Positions 1-10,983 of a stretch of 64,000 bases of DNA are shown in pieces. Position numbers and translations under genes: made by a program. This DNA comes from Komagataeibacter sp. FNDCF1 (lineage in GTDB: Bacteria > Pseudomonadota > Alphaproteobacteria > Acetobacterales > Acetobacteraceae), in the NCBI RefSeq assembly GCF_021295335.1, contig NZ_JAIWOT010000001.1:375001-439000 (forward strand). The letters run 5' to 3'. Numbering within the stretch: position 1 is the first letter of the stretch; every line of letters begins with the position of its first letter. A model generated the notes under the pieces. It was not told the origin of the DNA, made no database searches, and saw nothing but the letters and a program-made list of their open reading frames with translations.

Positions 1-1
1 C

Positions 2-2384
<2,383 letters not shown>

Positions 2385-2396
2385 GGAGCGAATAAC

Positions 2397-2903
2397 ATGG
2401 TCGCTTACAAGTTTCGTATGGACACCGGCTATGCCGGAACCCTTTCCCGCGAACCTGCGCCGGGGGACATCACCCCGGAGAACCTTGACCCCACGGCAGA
2501 TTGGGCAAGCTATGGCTTTGGCATGCCCTACAAATACACATCCGCCGGGCTTGCTACCCCGCTGGTCGGGTCTGAAACAGCATCCGAGATCATGGGCCTG
2601 CTGGTGCGCTCGTATCCCGGTCGCGCTGTCAGCTACACGGGAGATTCGGCCTACCCGCAGATCGGCGCGAATGGCACCGATGGTGCCCGCCGTGGCTATA
2701 TGACGGTCACGCTGCATGGCAGCGCAACCCCGGTAAAGGGTGGCGCTGTGTATGTGCGTGTCGCCAATGCAGGCACCGGCGAAGTGATCGGCGGTATCGA
2801 AGCCGCTGCCGATGGCGATGACACCATTGTCCTGCCCGCAGGCCGCTTTGAAGGCACGGCGGGCAGTGATGGTCTGGTGGAAATCTCCTTCAACCTTCAG
2901 TGA
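2397..2903 (+). CDS. Phage head structural cement/decoration protein
   Basis: A 168-residue protein with a strong AAGGAG ribosome site 12 bases after the DUF2213 gene. The N-terminal part (YKFRMDTGYAGTLSRE) and the glycine/alanine-rich beta C-terminus (AGTGEVIGGIEAAADGDDT) resemble the DUF2190/Gp24 'structural cement' group, which pins capsomers together. No signal peptide or membrane segment is seen. Placement between maturation protein and capsid is the usual one for this group. Assignment is by overall appearance and position. Confidence 0.6.
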   Translation: MVAYKFRMDTGYAGTLSREPAPGDITPENLDPTADWASYGFGMPYKYTSAGLATPLVGSETASEIMGLLVRSYPGRAVSYTGDSAYPQIGANGTDGARRGYMTVTLHGSATPVKGGAVYVRVANAGTGEVIGGIEAAADGDDTIVLPAGRFEGTAGSDGLVEISFNLQ

Positions 2904-2988
2904 CATGAGGGCTTCGGCCCCACCGAATTTCGTGAAAAGTCGCTTGGGTAGCGACCTTGGCCCACAGAGATGTGCGCCCGGCCCTTAG

Positions 2989-4059
2989 ATGGAACCCTCA
3001 CATATGCTTATCAATTCCCCCAAGGATGGCGCATTCACTGCGCTGTCCACTCCGTCGATCATCCGCGCCCGTGCCATGGACAGTGCATTCACCATGGGTG
3101 CCGCCACCATGGACAGCGTTGGCACGTTCTTCATCGAAGAACTTGAGCGCCTCGACCCGACCCTGCATGAACCATTGGTCATGGTGTCGTGGGGTCGTGA
3201 TATCGACCTGCGCGAAGACGTAGGCGTGTCCGATGACCTGTCCAGCTTCACCCGTTCGGCCTTTGGCTCGACCGGCGGCATCAATCCTGCTGGCAAGAAC
3301 TGGATCAGTGCGGAAACGACCGCGATCCCGGCTGCGCAGGTTGACATCGACAAGATCGCCCAGCCGCTGCGCGAATGGGGATCGACCGTCCAGTACACCT
3401 ATCGCGAACTGGAAAAGGCCATGCGCCTTGGGCGTCCCATTGATGCCCAGAAGCTGGCCGCGATGCACATGAAGCATCAGATGGACATCGACGAGATGGT
3501 CTACATCGGCGAGCCTGCCTTCCAGAACACCTACGGGATGCTGAACAACCCGGCCACCACGGTTAGCACGGCATCTGCCGCCGGGTCGGGCGGCGGCACG
3601 TCGTTCGCATCAAAGCTGGCCATGACGAATGGCGCAGAACTGGTCCAGAACGATATCCTTGAGTTCCAGGCAAATGTGTGGGCAGCTTCCGGCTGGAAGA
3701 TGATTCCCTCCCACATCCTGATGCCGCCGGACCAGTATGCCCTGCTGAACCGGACAGTGTCTTCGGCGGGCACGCAGTCCATTCTGGAATACATCCGCGT
3801 CAACAACACCTATACCCAGTCCACCGGGGAGCGTCTGGAAATCCAGCCGGTCAAGTGGTGCATCGGGCGCGGGACGAATGGTACGGATCGCATGTTCGCC
3901 TACACCAAGGACATCAACATGATCCGCTATCCTCTGGTGCCGCTTCAGAAGACGCCGATCACCTATCAGGACATGTGGCTGCGCACGACCTACTGGTCGC
4001 TGCTGGGTCAGGTGGAGTTTGTCTATCCTGAAACGACCGGTGCGATGGACGGAATCTGA
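2989..4059 (+). CDS. Major capsid protein (DUF2184 family)
   Basis: A 356-residue protein with the features of DUF2184 capsids: an N-terminal segment (TFFIEELERLDPTLHEP), a YTYRELEKAMRLGRP helix at about residues 130-147, and MKHQMDIDEMVYIGEP shortly after. These proteins form the icosahedral shell with an HK97-like fold. The start is uncertain: neither ATG 2989 nor ATG 3004 has a clear ribosome site, and the 85 bases before it hold no gene. Downstream genes follow closely as one head-neck operon. Confidence 0.8.
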   Translation: MEPSHMLINSPKDGAFTALSTPSIIRARAMDSAFTMGAATMDSVGTFFIEELERLDPTLHEPLVMVSWGRDIDLREDVGVSDDLSSFTRSAFGSTGGINPAGKNWISAETTAIPAAQVDIDKIAQPLREWGSTVQYTYRELEKAMRLGRPIDAQKLAAMHMKHQMDIDEMVYIGEPAFQNTYGMLNNPATTVSTASAAGSGGGTSFASKLAMTNGAELVQNDILEFQANVWAASGWKMIPSHILMPPDQYALLNRTVSSAGTQSILEYIRVNNTYTQSTGERLEIQPVKWCIGRGTNGTDRMFAYTKDINMIRYPLVPLQKTPITYQDMWLRTTYWSLLGQVEFVYPETTGAMDGI

Positions 4060-4063
4060 TCCC

Positions 4064-4315
4064 ATGCCCGAAATCCTTGTTCTTCACCCGTTCACCCTTC
4101 GCGGGCCGGATGGTCGGCGTCGGGATTTCGGGCCGGGCTGGCATGCCGTCACAGACAGGGAGGCTGCGCTACCAATGGTGGCGCAGCGGTCCTTGCGCAA
4201 AAAGGTCAGAAGCGCACCTCAGACCGATGTGCAGCGGGAGGCCATCCCCGCAGAACCTGTGCCCCTTCCAAAGCGCCGTGGCCGAAAACCAAAGGGCTAC
4301 TATGAACGCCAGTGA
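4064..4315 (+). CDS. Small phage head protein, function unknown
   Basis: 83 residues starting at ATG 4064, four bases after the capsid stop. The N-terminus (PEILVLHPFTLRGPDGRRRDF) looks like a small beta module and the tail (PKRRGRKPKGYYERQ) is basic and AT-hook-like. I do not recognise a family. Its place between capsid and the DUF4054 connector gene is where many phages encode a small head or tail-joining accessory. Its end overlaps the next gene's start by 14 bases. Confidence 0.55.
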   Translation: MPEILVLHPFTLRGPDGRRRDFGPGWHAVTDREAALPMVAQRSLRKKVRSAPQTDVQREAIPAEPVPLPKRRGRKPKGYYERQ

Positions 4316-4685
4316 TTTCCTGACGCTGTTCCCGGAGTTTTCGGACACGACGCGCTATCCCACGGCAACCATCACGATGTGGCTTACGGTGGCGGCGCAG
4401 TTTGTTGACCAGAGACGGTGGGGCGACAGCTATAATCTGGGCCTGTCCCTGTTTGTCGCACATGAACTGGTTCTTGGCCAGCAGGCGGCAATCGCTTCTG
4501 CCGCCGGTTCCGTTCCGGGGGTTACGACCGGCGTGGTGGCGTCCAAGTCGGTCGGGCCGCTATCCAAGTCCTATGATACCAGCATCAGCAAATATGACGA
4601 TGCCGGGTTCTGGAACCTGTCCAGCTACGGGCAGAGATACTGGTATTTCATGGGCCTGTTTGGAACGGGGGGGCACCAGTTTTGA
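4302..4685 (+). CDS. DUF4054 head-tail connector protein
   Basis: 127 residues from ATG 4302 (ASDFLTLFPEFSDTTRYP). This opening 'F...FPEF' followed by helices and a C-terminal WNLSSYGQRYW segment is typical of DUF4054 proteins, head-completion/adaptor proteins under the capsid vertex. It overlaps both neighbours, so it is translationally coupled within the neck operon. An earlier upstream in-frame start would run through the preceding gene and is less likely. Confidence 0.7.
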   Translation: MNASDFLTLFPEFSDTTRYPTATITMWLTVAAQFVDQRRWGDSYNLGLSLFVAHELVLGQQAAIASAAGSVPGVTTGVVASKSVGPLSKSYDTSISKYDDAGFWNLSSYGQRYWYFMGLFGTGGHQF

Positions 4686-5233
4686 AAAAGCCCGGCGTCA
4701 CCCTGACCAAAGACGCGCTTCCCGGATTGCAGGCGCGGATTAAGGCATTGGCCACGAAGCGTGTTATGGTGGGTATCCCCGCCGAGAATGCGCAGCGTGA
4801 CGATGGCAGTGGTGTGAGCAATGCTCTCATTGGCTATGTGCAGGAATATGGATGTCCGGAAAAGAACATCCCCCCGCGACCGTTTCTGGTGCCCGGCGTC
4901 GCATCCATACGCGATGATGCCGTCAAAGTGCTACGCAAGGTTGGCGTTGACTCCCTGGAGGGGAATGCGGCAGCCGCCAATAACGGCCTGAATGAAATCG
5001 GGCTAAGGGCCGAGGCTGCTGTAAAAAACAAGATGGATGAAGGCCCATTCACGCCATTGGCCGATGCAACGGTTGAAGCGCGTGCCCGCAGGGGCAGGCC
5101 GGGGGCGGCGGAAGAACTGACCAACAGGAAAGACGGGCAACCTGCCGGAACCGATCTGGCGCAACCTCTGATCGACACCGGCAATCTGCAACAGCACATC
5201 ACGTATGTGATCCGCACAGTGAAGGCACCGTAA
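4682..5233 (+). CDS. HK97 gp10-like neck/tail completion protein
   Basis: 183 residues starting at TTG 4682, which overlaps the preceding stop (TTGA). It has the conserved beta stretch VMVGIPAENAQRDDG..SNALIGYVQEYG followed by IPPRPFLVPG, characteristic of phage neck proteins in which 'YGxxxxxIPxRPFLxxg' recurs. Such proteins sit between head and tail. It is followed by a TAATG overlap to the next gene. Confidence 0.65.
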   Translation: MKKPGVTLTKDALPGLQARIKALATKRVMVGIPAENAQRDDGSGVSNALIGYVQEYGCPEKNIPPRPFLVPGVASIRDDAVKVLRKVGVDSLEGNAAAANNGLNEIGLRAEAAVKNKMDEGPFTPLADATVEARARRGRPGAAEELTNRKDGQPAGTDLAQPLIDTGNLQQHITYVIRTVKAP

Positions 5234-5625
5234 TGCCGTTACTCGATGTATCCGACAACCTGCTTGACCCGGATTTTATCCAGATGCTTACCGTCACGCG
5301 CCCAACGCAGACGGTAGACAGTCAGGGCATGACCCAGATCACGGAAACCTCGCAGTCGTTCTATGGTGCGCCCGTGCCCCTTACATCACAGGAACTGATC
5401 CGCAATCCGAACGCCGAGCTTCTGGCAGGCGGCATCCGGGTTTATACGCGCTTCGTTCTTGATTCAGGCAGTCCCAATACATCCGCTGACATCGTGACGT
5501 TCGGCGGCAAGAGATACACTGTTGTCTCTGTTGATGACTGGTCCAATTTCGGAGCCGGATATGTCGCGGCGGACTGCGCTGTCATCTCCCTACAGGACAA
5601 GGTAGACGCCGGTGACAGCGAATAA
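5233..5625 (+). CDS. Phage neck/tail-joining protein
   Basis: 130 residues beginning in a TAATG stop-start overlap. It is a small mostly beta protein (IQMLTVTRPTQTVDSQGM, and TFGGKRYTVVSVDDWSNFGAGY) that resembles short head-tail joining proteins by pattern: 'g..Y.V..vddws.yg.gyv'. The exact family cannot be named from sequence alone. It overlaps the next gene by 14 bases. Confidence 0.55.
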   Translation: MPLLDVSDNLLDPDFIQMLTVTRPTQTVDSQGMTQITETSQSFYGAPVPLTSQELIRNPNAELLAGGIRVYTRFVLDSGSPNTSADIVTFGGKRYTVVSVDDWSNFGAGYVAADCAVISLQDKVDAGDSE

Positions 5626-6217
5626 TGATTCATCCACGGCAGGGTATCTTACCCCAATCGAATATGAAGATGCTGGGCAGGACATTGACCTTGACCTGGT
5701 ATTCCAGCCAGCGGTCGCGGCCCTTACCGGAATCGATCCAACGCTTGTTCGCCCGCGATGGCAGCGTCTCCCTCCAAAACAGCCGGAACCGCACATAGAC
5801 TGGTGCGCCCTTTCCGTTACGGACATTGCAGCGGATACGAATGCCATCACGACATTCTCCGAGGCATTATCAGGTGGCGTTGAGCGCCATGAGACCCTGA
5901 CTGTCCTGTGTTCGTTTTACGGCCCCAATTCCGCACTCAGGGCATCGGACCTGCGGGATGGCCTGATGCTGTCCCAAAACCGATCTGCGCTACTGGCAGC
6001 GGGTATTGCCTTCAAGCGTGCCGATACGATCAGGCGCATACCGGAACTGACCAACCGGCGGTTCATTAACCGCGCTGATATTTCGCTCACATTCAGGCGG
6101 CATTCCCGGCGCACCTACCCAATCCTTTCTGTCCTGTCATCTTCCGGGTCAATCATGGCCGATGGCGGCGGCGGGAATATCACCACTGAACCATTCGATA
6201 CGGAAAACGTCTCATGA
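5612..6217 (+). CDS. Neck terminator gp12-like (LIC_12616 family)
   Basis: 201 residues from GTG 5612, inside the previous gene's end. The central pattern (HIDWCALSVTDIA, then HETLTVLCSFYGPNSALRAS, then RRIPELTNRRFINRADISLT) fits the LIC_12616/neck-terminator group, which caps the tail and contacts the head connector. The C-terminal 20 residues are Gly/Asp rich. It overlaps the sheath gene by four bases (ATGA). Confidence 0.7.
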   Translation: MTANNDSSTAGYLTPIEYEDAGQDIDLDLVFQPAVAALTGIDPTLVRPRWQRLPPKQPEPHIDWCALSVTDIAADTNAITTFSEALSGGVERHETLTVLCSFYGPNSALRASDLRDGLMLSQNRSALLAAGIAFKRADTIRRIPELTNRRFINRADISLTFRRHSRRTYPILSVLSSSGSIMADGGGGNITTEPFDTENVS

Positions 6218-7341
6218 GCACGACAGGGCTATCAGTTAATAATGTCGTTGATGTCACGGTAACGCTACAGGCAACCGGGTCGTCAACAAGGAACTTCGGC
6301 GCGTTGCTGCTGCTTGGCACTACGGCTGGCGTATTCTCTGACACGGAGAACCTGCGCGCCTATACCGGGCTGGATGACGTAGGGAATGATTTCGGCACGA
6401 CTGACCCGGAATATATCGCAGCAGACCTGTTCTTCTCGCAGTCCCCACAGCCGTCCACGCTATATATTGGCGAAGTGCGAGACGGGGAAGATATTCCTAC
6501 CGCAGTGAGCCGTCTGGAAGATTACTCCGCAGACTGGTATGGGCTGGCGCTGGCCACGACCAGTAGCGTTGCGGCAAGCACGATTACCGATGTCGCGGAG
6601 ATGGTCGAGGGTTTCAGCATCTCGCGCTCGTTCTGGTTTACCAGCCAGGACACAGCCGCATATGATGCGTCCAGCACGACTGACCTGCCCTACCTGCTCT
6701 CCAAGGCAGGATACGCCCGCACCATCGTGCAGTATTCGTCCAGCAGCCCTTATGCCGCCGTGTCCATGTTTGGGCGCATCGCAACCGTCGATTACAGCGC
6801 GGATAACACGACGCTTACCCTGAAGTTCAAGACTGAGCCGGATATCACTGCGGAGACCCTGACGCAGACGCAGGCAAACGCGCTGGATGCCAAGAACTGC
6901 AACTACTATGTCAACTACCAGAACGGCGATGCCATCATCCAGCAGGGCGTGACGGCAAGCGGCGAATGGATTGATACCCTGATCGGTCTGGACGCTTTCC
7001 AGAATGCCCTACAGGTGGCGGGCTGGAATGCCCTGTATACCAGCACGACCAAGATTCCCCAGACGGACTCCGGCATGAACATCCTGCTGGGTGTCTATGA
7101 AACGGTCTGTGCACAGTTCGTGGATAATGGCCTGTTTGCGCCCGGCACATGGACCGGACCCGACATTGGTTCCCTTCTTGAAGGGGGCACGCTGACCAAG
7201 GGGTATTATGCCTACATGGAGCCTGTTGCTGACCAGTCCACCAGCAACAGGTCCAAGCGTATGGCAGTTCCCTGCCAGATCGCCTGCAAGCTGGCCGGGG
7301 CCGTGCATTCGTCCTCTGTCGCCGTAACCGTCGTGAACTAA
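6214..7341 (+). CDS. DUF3383 tail sheath protein
   Basis: 375 residues. The start (LSVNNVVDVTVTLQATGSSTRNFG) and the YIAADLFFSQSPQPSTLYIG segment at about residues 70-90 are hallmarks of DUF3383, the sheath of small contractile tails. The C-terminal part (GWNALYTSTTKIPQTDSGM... KGYYAYMEPVADQ) also fits. A sheath shows that this phage has a contractile tail. The tube gene follows after 10 bases. Confidence 0.8.
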   Translation: MSTTGLSVNNVVDVTVTLQATGSSTRNFGALLLLGTTAGVFSDTENLRAYTGLDDVGNDFGTTDPEYIAADLFFSQSPQPSTLYIGEVRDGEDIPTAVSRLEDYSADWYGLALATTSSVAASTITDVAEMVEGFSISRSFWFTSQDTAAYDASSTTDLPYLLSKAGYARTIVQYSSSSPYAAVSMFGRIATVDYSADNTTLTLKFKTEPDITAETLTQTQANALDAKNCNYYVNYQNGDAIIQQGVTASGEWIDTLIGLDAFQNALQVAGWNALYTSTTKIPQTDSGMNILLGVYETVCAQFVDNGLFAPGTWTGPDIGSLLEGGTLTKGYYAYMEPVADQSTSNRSKRMAVPCQIACKLAGAVHSSSVAVTVVN

Positions 7342-7351
7342 GGAGCGTTCC

Positions 7352-7804
7352 ATGGCTATTGTTTTCGGGACATATTCGTTCCAGGACGTTACGGCGTCCA
7401 TCGTGGGGTCAGGTCTGGCCGTCTCTCTTGGATCGGACGCGGGCGCGGCAGAGGAAGGCATCTCCATTGAGATGGAGGCCGACAAGACTAATCTGGTAGT
7501 TGGTGCTGATGGTTCCTACATGCACTCCCTGCACGCGGCCAATGCAGGAACGATCACCGTTCGCCTGCTGAAGAACAGCCCGCAAAACGCCCTGCTTTCG
7601 GCAGCCTATAACGCACAGCGCCTGTCATCCGCACTGTGGGGCAAGAACGTGATCGTGGTCAGGCAGAATGTCAGCGGCGATACGCTGACCGCAGCAGGAG
7701 CGGCTTTCCTGCGCTGGCCCAATACTGAATACGCGAACGATGGCGGCGTAGTCACATGGGCCTTCCGTTGCGGCATCATTGATGGCGTCCTGGGCACCTA
7801 CTAA
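7352..7804 (+). CDS. DUF3277 tail tube protein
   Basis: 150 residues with ribosome site AAGGAG just upstream. The opening GTYSFQDVTASIVGSGLAVSLG and the middle block ITVRLLKNSPQNALLSAAYN match DUF3277, the inner tail tube that pairs with DUF3383 sheaths. No signal or membrane segments are present. Sheath, tube and chaperone occur in the standard order. Confidence 0.8.
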   Translation: MAIVFGTYSFQDVTASIVGSGLAVSLGSDAGAAEEGISIEMEADKTNLVVGADGSYMHSLHAANAGTITVRLLKNSPQNALLSAAYNAQRLSSALWGKNVIVVRQNVSGDTLTAAGAAFLRWPNTEYANDGGVVTWAFRCGIIDGVLGTY

Positions 7805-7815
7805 GGAAACTCGGA

Positions 7816-8202
7816 ATGAACGAAATCGAAGTTGCCGACCGGAAATATCTAGTCGGCAAAATGCCCGTCATGAAGCAGCTTCATGTCGCCCGTCGCATGG
7901 CTCCACTCATGGCGGCCATGGCGAACGAGGGCGACGTTGCTGCCAAGATTGCGGAAGCCGTATCCGGCCTGAATGATGCCGATACGGATTATATCGTCGA
8001 TGCCTGCCTTGGCGTCGTGCGCTATGTGGACCCGAACAGCGGCGGCACATCCTTCCCCGTCATGCCGCGCCCCGGCGTGCTGGCGTATGACTTTGTTGAC
8101 CTGCCAACGGTCATGTCCCTTGTGCGGGCGGTCATCGCGGAAAACCTTGGAAATTTTATTCCTACCGCTCCGTCCGCTTCGAGCGCACCGGCAGCGGTCT
8201 AA
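7816..8202 (+). CDS. Tail assembly chaperone, unshifted form
   Basis: 128 residues, with AAGGAAAC upstream. It contains KMPVMKQLHVARRMAPLMAAM and a helical core, typical of tail assembly chaperones that hold the tape measure. The position, directly between tube and tape-measure genes, is diagnostic. Its last 15 codons after the slippery heptamer at 8151 are low-complexity (TAPSASSAPAAV), as often seen when the main form stops shortly after the slip site. The longer form made by -1 shifting is listed separately. Confidence 0.75.
   Translation: MNEIEVADRKYLVGKMPVMKQLHVARRMAPLMAAMANEGDVAAKIAEAVSGLNDADTDYIVDACLGVVRYVDPNSGGTSFPVMPRPGVLAYDFVDLPTVMSLVRAVIAENLGNFIPTAPSASSAPAAV
8151..8157 (+). promoter_or_regulatory. 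Candidate -1 frameshift site in tail chaperone gene
   Basis: The heptamer A AAT TTT lies in the zero frame as ggA AAT TTT, fitting X XXY YYZ. The -1 frame stays open from here to 8390. Tail-chaperone genes of many phages use such a shift to make a second protein. Confidence 0.65.
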
Positions 8203-8390
8203 GGTTCGAGCCGGTCATGCTTCCGGATGGGCTTGATTTTCTCATGCGTCCCATCCTTGCCCAGATGTGCCGTATGGAAAGCCTGCATGACCACACCCTG
8301 TCACTGGCTGATTTTGCCCTGATGAATGATGCCCTTGACGCGCGTGCCGAAAATGAGGTGCGCGCGCACCGCGCTGCGGAGAATAAATAA
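8157..8390 (+). CDS. -1 frameshift extension of tail assembly chaperone
   Basis: After a slip at 8151-8157 translation would continue as YSYRSVRFERTGSGLRFEPV, then a helical stretch ending RAAENK, 77 codons, giving about 191 residues in all (the lambda G/GT arrangement). The frame could also start internally at ATG 8217 (57 residues), but no ribosome site is seen there and the coding-like residues upstream of that ATG favour the fusion. Its stop overlaps the tape-measure start (TAATG). The extension is expected to recruit tube or tape-measure subunits. Confidence 0.6.
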   Translation, partial: YSYRSVRFERTGSGLRFEPVMLPDGLDFLMRPILAQMCRMESLHDHTLSLADFALMNDALDARAENEVRAHRAAENK

Positions 8391-10324
8391 TGCCTGATGC
8401 CAACGTCCTACAGGAGTTTCTCGTCTCCCTTGGTTGGGACGTTGACCAGCGCGGCGGGGACCGCTTCCGTGACCAGCTAAAAAGCATCAAGATCGGGGCG
8501 ATTACGGTCACGGCTGCGCTCACCGGACTGGCAGCCGCCGTAGCCAAGACGGCCCAGACTTACGAGCAGATGCATTATGCATCACAGCGGGCGCAGTCAT
8601 CCGTCACGAACATGAATGCCTTCGGGTTCGCCGTGGGGCAGTTGGGCGGTAATGCCCAGACCGCTAAGCAGTCTTTGCAGGAACTTGGCAACCGGGTCCG
8701 CAATCTGCCCGGCATGGAAAACAGCATACAGCGGTTCGGGGTGCAGACGCGCGATGCCAACGGGCATATGCGCGATATGGCCGATATCGTCACGGATATG
8801 GGCCAGAGGTTCCGTGACGATCCCATTCAGGGCCACGCGCTGGCATGGGCGCAGGCATTTGGCCTGAGCCAGACAGACATGCAGGCGCTTGAGCGTGCGC
8901 CCGACCTGTTGCGGAAATATGAACAGGAATACCGCCGCATCTATTCCTCCCTCGACCTGAACCAAGATCAGGCAGGAGAGCAGAGCGCACAGTTCATGCA
9001 GGATATTCGCGTGACCTGGCAGATCGTGGAAGCGATAGGCCAGAAGGTCATGATCGACCTGCAAAAAGCGTTCGGTGGAAATATCCACGATCTGAACAAT
9101 TACCTGATGCAGCACGGCCCCGAGATTGCCGCCGCCATCGAGCTGGGCGTGCAAGAGGTCGTGGCTTTTGTCCAGTGGCTTATCAAGGCAGGGAAGGCCA
9201 TCAATTCCGGCGTTGAGAACACGGTCGGGTGGAAGGTTGTTCTTGAGGGTATAGCCGCGTTCATGGCGACCCGGTGGATTGCTGGGGTCGTAACGCCCAT
9301 CCTGATGATGGTCCGGGCGCTTGGTGGGGGAAGTCTGGCCGCTGCGGCCCTGCGGACGGCGTTGATGAAGATAGGGGAGCCAGCCGCCGCTGCTGCCAAG
9401 GCATTGGGTGGCGTCGAAGCAGCGGGGGCGGCCGCCAAAGGTGCCGAAGCAGCGGGCGGGGCGGCAACGGCGGCCGAAGGCGGAGCAGAAATGTTCGGCC
9501 CTCCTACCGCTGCCGAAGCTCGCGTTCAGGCTGCATGGAATGCGTCACGTATCGCGCCTGCCGCCGAAGGTGCCGAAGCAGCGAGCGGGGCGGCCTTCGG
9601 TGCCCCCCTAGCTGTCATCGGAGGCGCTGCTGCATTCGCCGGATACGAGGGATACAAGGCATGGGGCGACGTACACGACGCAATCCGTGCTGTGCATAAG
9701 CGACACGCCGTGAGCGATTCCACCGCTGCCCGTGAGAAGCAGGCGCTACAGTTCTTTATCGGCAAGGGATTTTCACCACAGGCATCCGCCGGGATTGTGG
9801 GCAATCTTGAGCAGGAAAGCGGGCTTAATCCAGAAGCGCGGGGGGATAGCGGTCGCGCGGGTGGGGTTGCCCAATGGCATTCTGACCGCGCCCGTGCGAT
9901 CTATCAGCAATTCGGCATTGATGTATATCATGCCAATTTGTCACAGCAGCTTGAGGCCATCTTTGATGAGATGCAAATGGGGTCGGACCCACAGGCAAGA
10001 CAGGCGGGGCGAGACCTTTATCGAACCAATGACGCCGCCATGGCCACCCACATATTCCGTGCTGGATATGAGCGCCCGCTAAACAAGTTCGGGGACGAAG
10101 ACCAGAAGCGGTGGCAGTTTGCATCGGATGCGATGAGCCGGAACCCGCAACTGTTCAATGCGGCTAATGGCGGCGGGGCACCAAGCCAGAGCGTAAGCGT
10201 CAATAACCATGTCACGATCAACGGCGCGCAATCCCCGCAGGCCGTAGGGAAGGCGGTGTCTGATTACATCAGCAACCGCACGACCAGCGCCATCACCCGA
10301 AACCTGATGAGCAAAACGGCATGA
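8390..10324 (+). CDS. Tape measure protein with phage tail lysozyme domain
   Basis: 644 residues, short for a tape measure. The N-terminal part is helical (LQEFLVSLGWDVDQRGGDRF, then hydrophobic ITVTAALTGLAAAVAKT). An Ala-rich repeated middle (about residues 330-410) uses Glu-Gly-Ala-Glu-Ala repeats. Residues ~445-560 match a phage tail-lysozyme fold: KGFSPQASAGIVGNLEQESG with the catalytic-type Glu, GRAGGVAQWHSDRARA, and FRAGYERP. This domain should open peptidoglycan during DNA entry. The start overlaps the chaperone extension's stop. Confidence 0.8.
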   Translation: MPDANVLQEFLVSLGWDVDQRGGDRFRDQLKSIKIGAITVTAALTGLAAAVAKTAQTYEQMHYASQRAQSSVTNMNAFGFAVGQLGGNAQTAKQSLQELGNRVRNLPGMENSIQRFGVQTRDANGHMRDMADIVTDMGQRFRDDPIQGHALAWAQAFGLSQTDMQALERAPDLLRKYEQEYRRIYSSLDLNQDQAGEQSAQFMQDIRVTWQIVEAIGQKVMIDLQKAFGGNIHDLNNYLMQHGPEIAAAIELGVQEVVAFVQWLIKAGKAINSGVENTVGWKVVLEGIAAFMATRWIAGVVTPILMMVRALGGGSLAAAALRTALMKIGEPAAAAAKALGGVEAAGAAAKGAEAAGGAATAAEGGAEMFGPPTAAEARVQAAWNASRIAPAAEGAEAASGAAFGAPLAVIGGAAAFAGYEGYKAWGDVHDAIRAVHKRHAVSDSTAAREKQALQFFIGKGFSPQASAGIVGNLEQESGLNPEARGDSGRAGGVAQWHSDRARAIYQQFGIDVYHANLSQQLEAIFDEMQMGSDPQARQAGRDLYRTNDAAMATHIFRAGYERPLNKFGDEDQKRWQFASDAMSRNPQLFNAANGGGAPSQSVSVNNHVTINGAQSPQAVGKAVSDYISNRTTSAITRNLMSKTA

Positions 10325-10935
10325 CCACCACCGCAACAGAAATCGCATCCCTGCTTTTTATGAGCAACGGTCATATCGTGGCAGCAACAGGAACCACGAC
10401 TACACCCGATATCGTGGCGCGTGAAGGGCACCGGGACGGGCTGGTCATAACCCAGCACCCGGTTGAGACCGGCGCATCCATCACGGACCATGCGTTCAAG
10501 ATGCCCGCTGAGGTCCGGTTGGAATACGGGTTTTCCAACAGCAGCATTCAGGCGCTGGGATCGGACTTTGACAGCTTTTCCCTGACTGATTTGGTTGACG
10601 GGAACCTTGGGGAAGGGTTTGTCAAGGAAATCTATGCCCAGCTTCTGGCGCTACAGTCCGCCCGGACCTTGTGTCAGGTCGTGACCAGCAAGCGGCTTTA
10701 TAAAAACATGCTGATCGCGAGCATCGAGACGGAGACCACGGCGGAAACAGCCTATGCGATGCATGTTTCAGTCATCTGTCAGGAGGTGATTATCGCCAGC
10801 ACGGTTACATCCTCAATATCATCATCCGATCAGTCCGACGCATCTTCCACGGCGGCCACCGTGAATAGCGGCCAGCAGCAGCTATCCGAGGTTAGCAACC
10901 AGACATCGGTGGCGGCACAGGACCCTAGTTCGTAG
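10321..10935 (+). CDS. Dit-like baseplate/distal tail protein
   Basis: 204 residues with a four-base overlap to the tape measure. The N-terminal part (REGHRDGLVITQHPVETGASITDHA then MPAEVRLEYGFSN) is the pattern of Dit-like tail proteins ('HPVE.Ga.ItDH....p.rv...g'). The last ~45 residues are Ser/Thr rich. It closes the tail tube and links it to the baseplate. The baseplate plug and hub would normally follow at once, but 3.9 kb of cargo lies between. Confidence 0.65.
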   Translation: MTTTATEIASLLFMSNGHIVAATGTTTTPDIVAREGHRDGLVITQHPVETGASITDHAFKMPAEVRLEYGFSNSSIQALGSDFDSFSLTDLVDGNLGEGFVKEIYAQLLALQSARTLCQVVTSKRLYKNMLIASIETETTAETAYAMHVSVICQEVIIASTVTSSISSSDQSDASSTAATVNSGQQQLSEVSNQTSVAAQDPSS

Positions 10936-10983
10936 GGATGGGAGGGGCAGAGGGCATATTGCGTTGGGTATCCCTCTATTCCG

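Noticed and set aside
9400-9620. GCCGAAG(G/C) repeats in the tape-measure gene as a regulatory repeat
   Set aside because: They code for Ala/Glu-rich repeats in frame, typical of tape-measure linkers.
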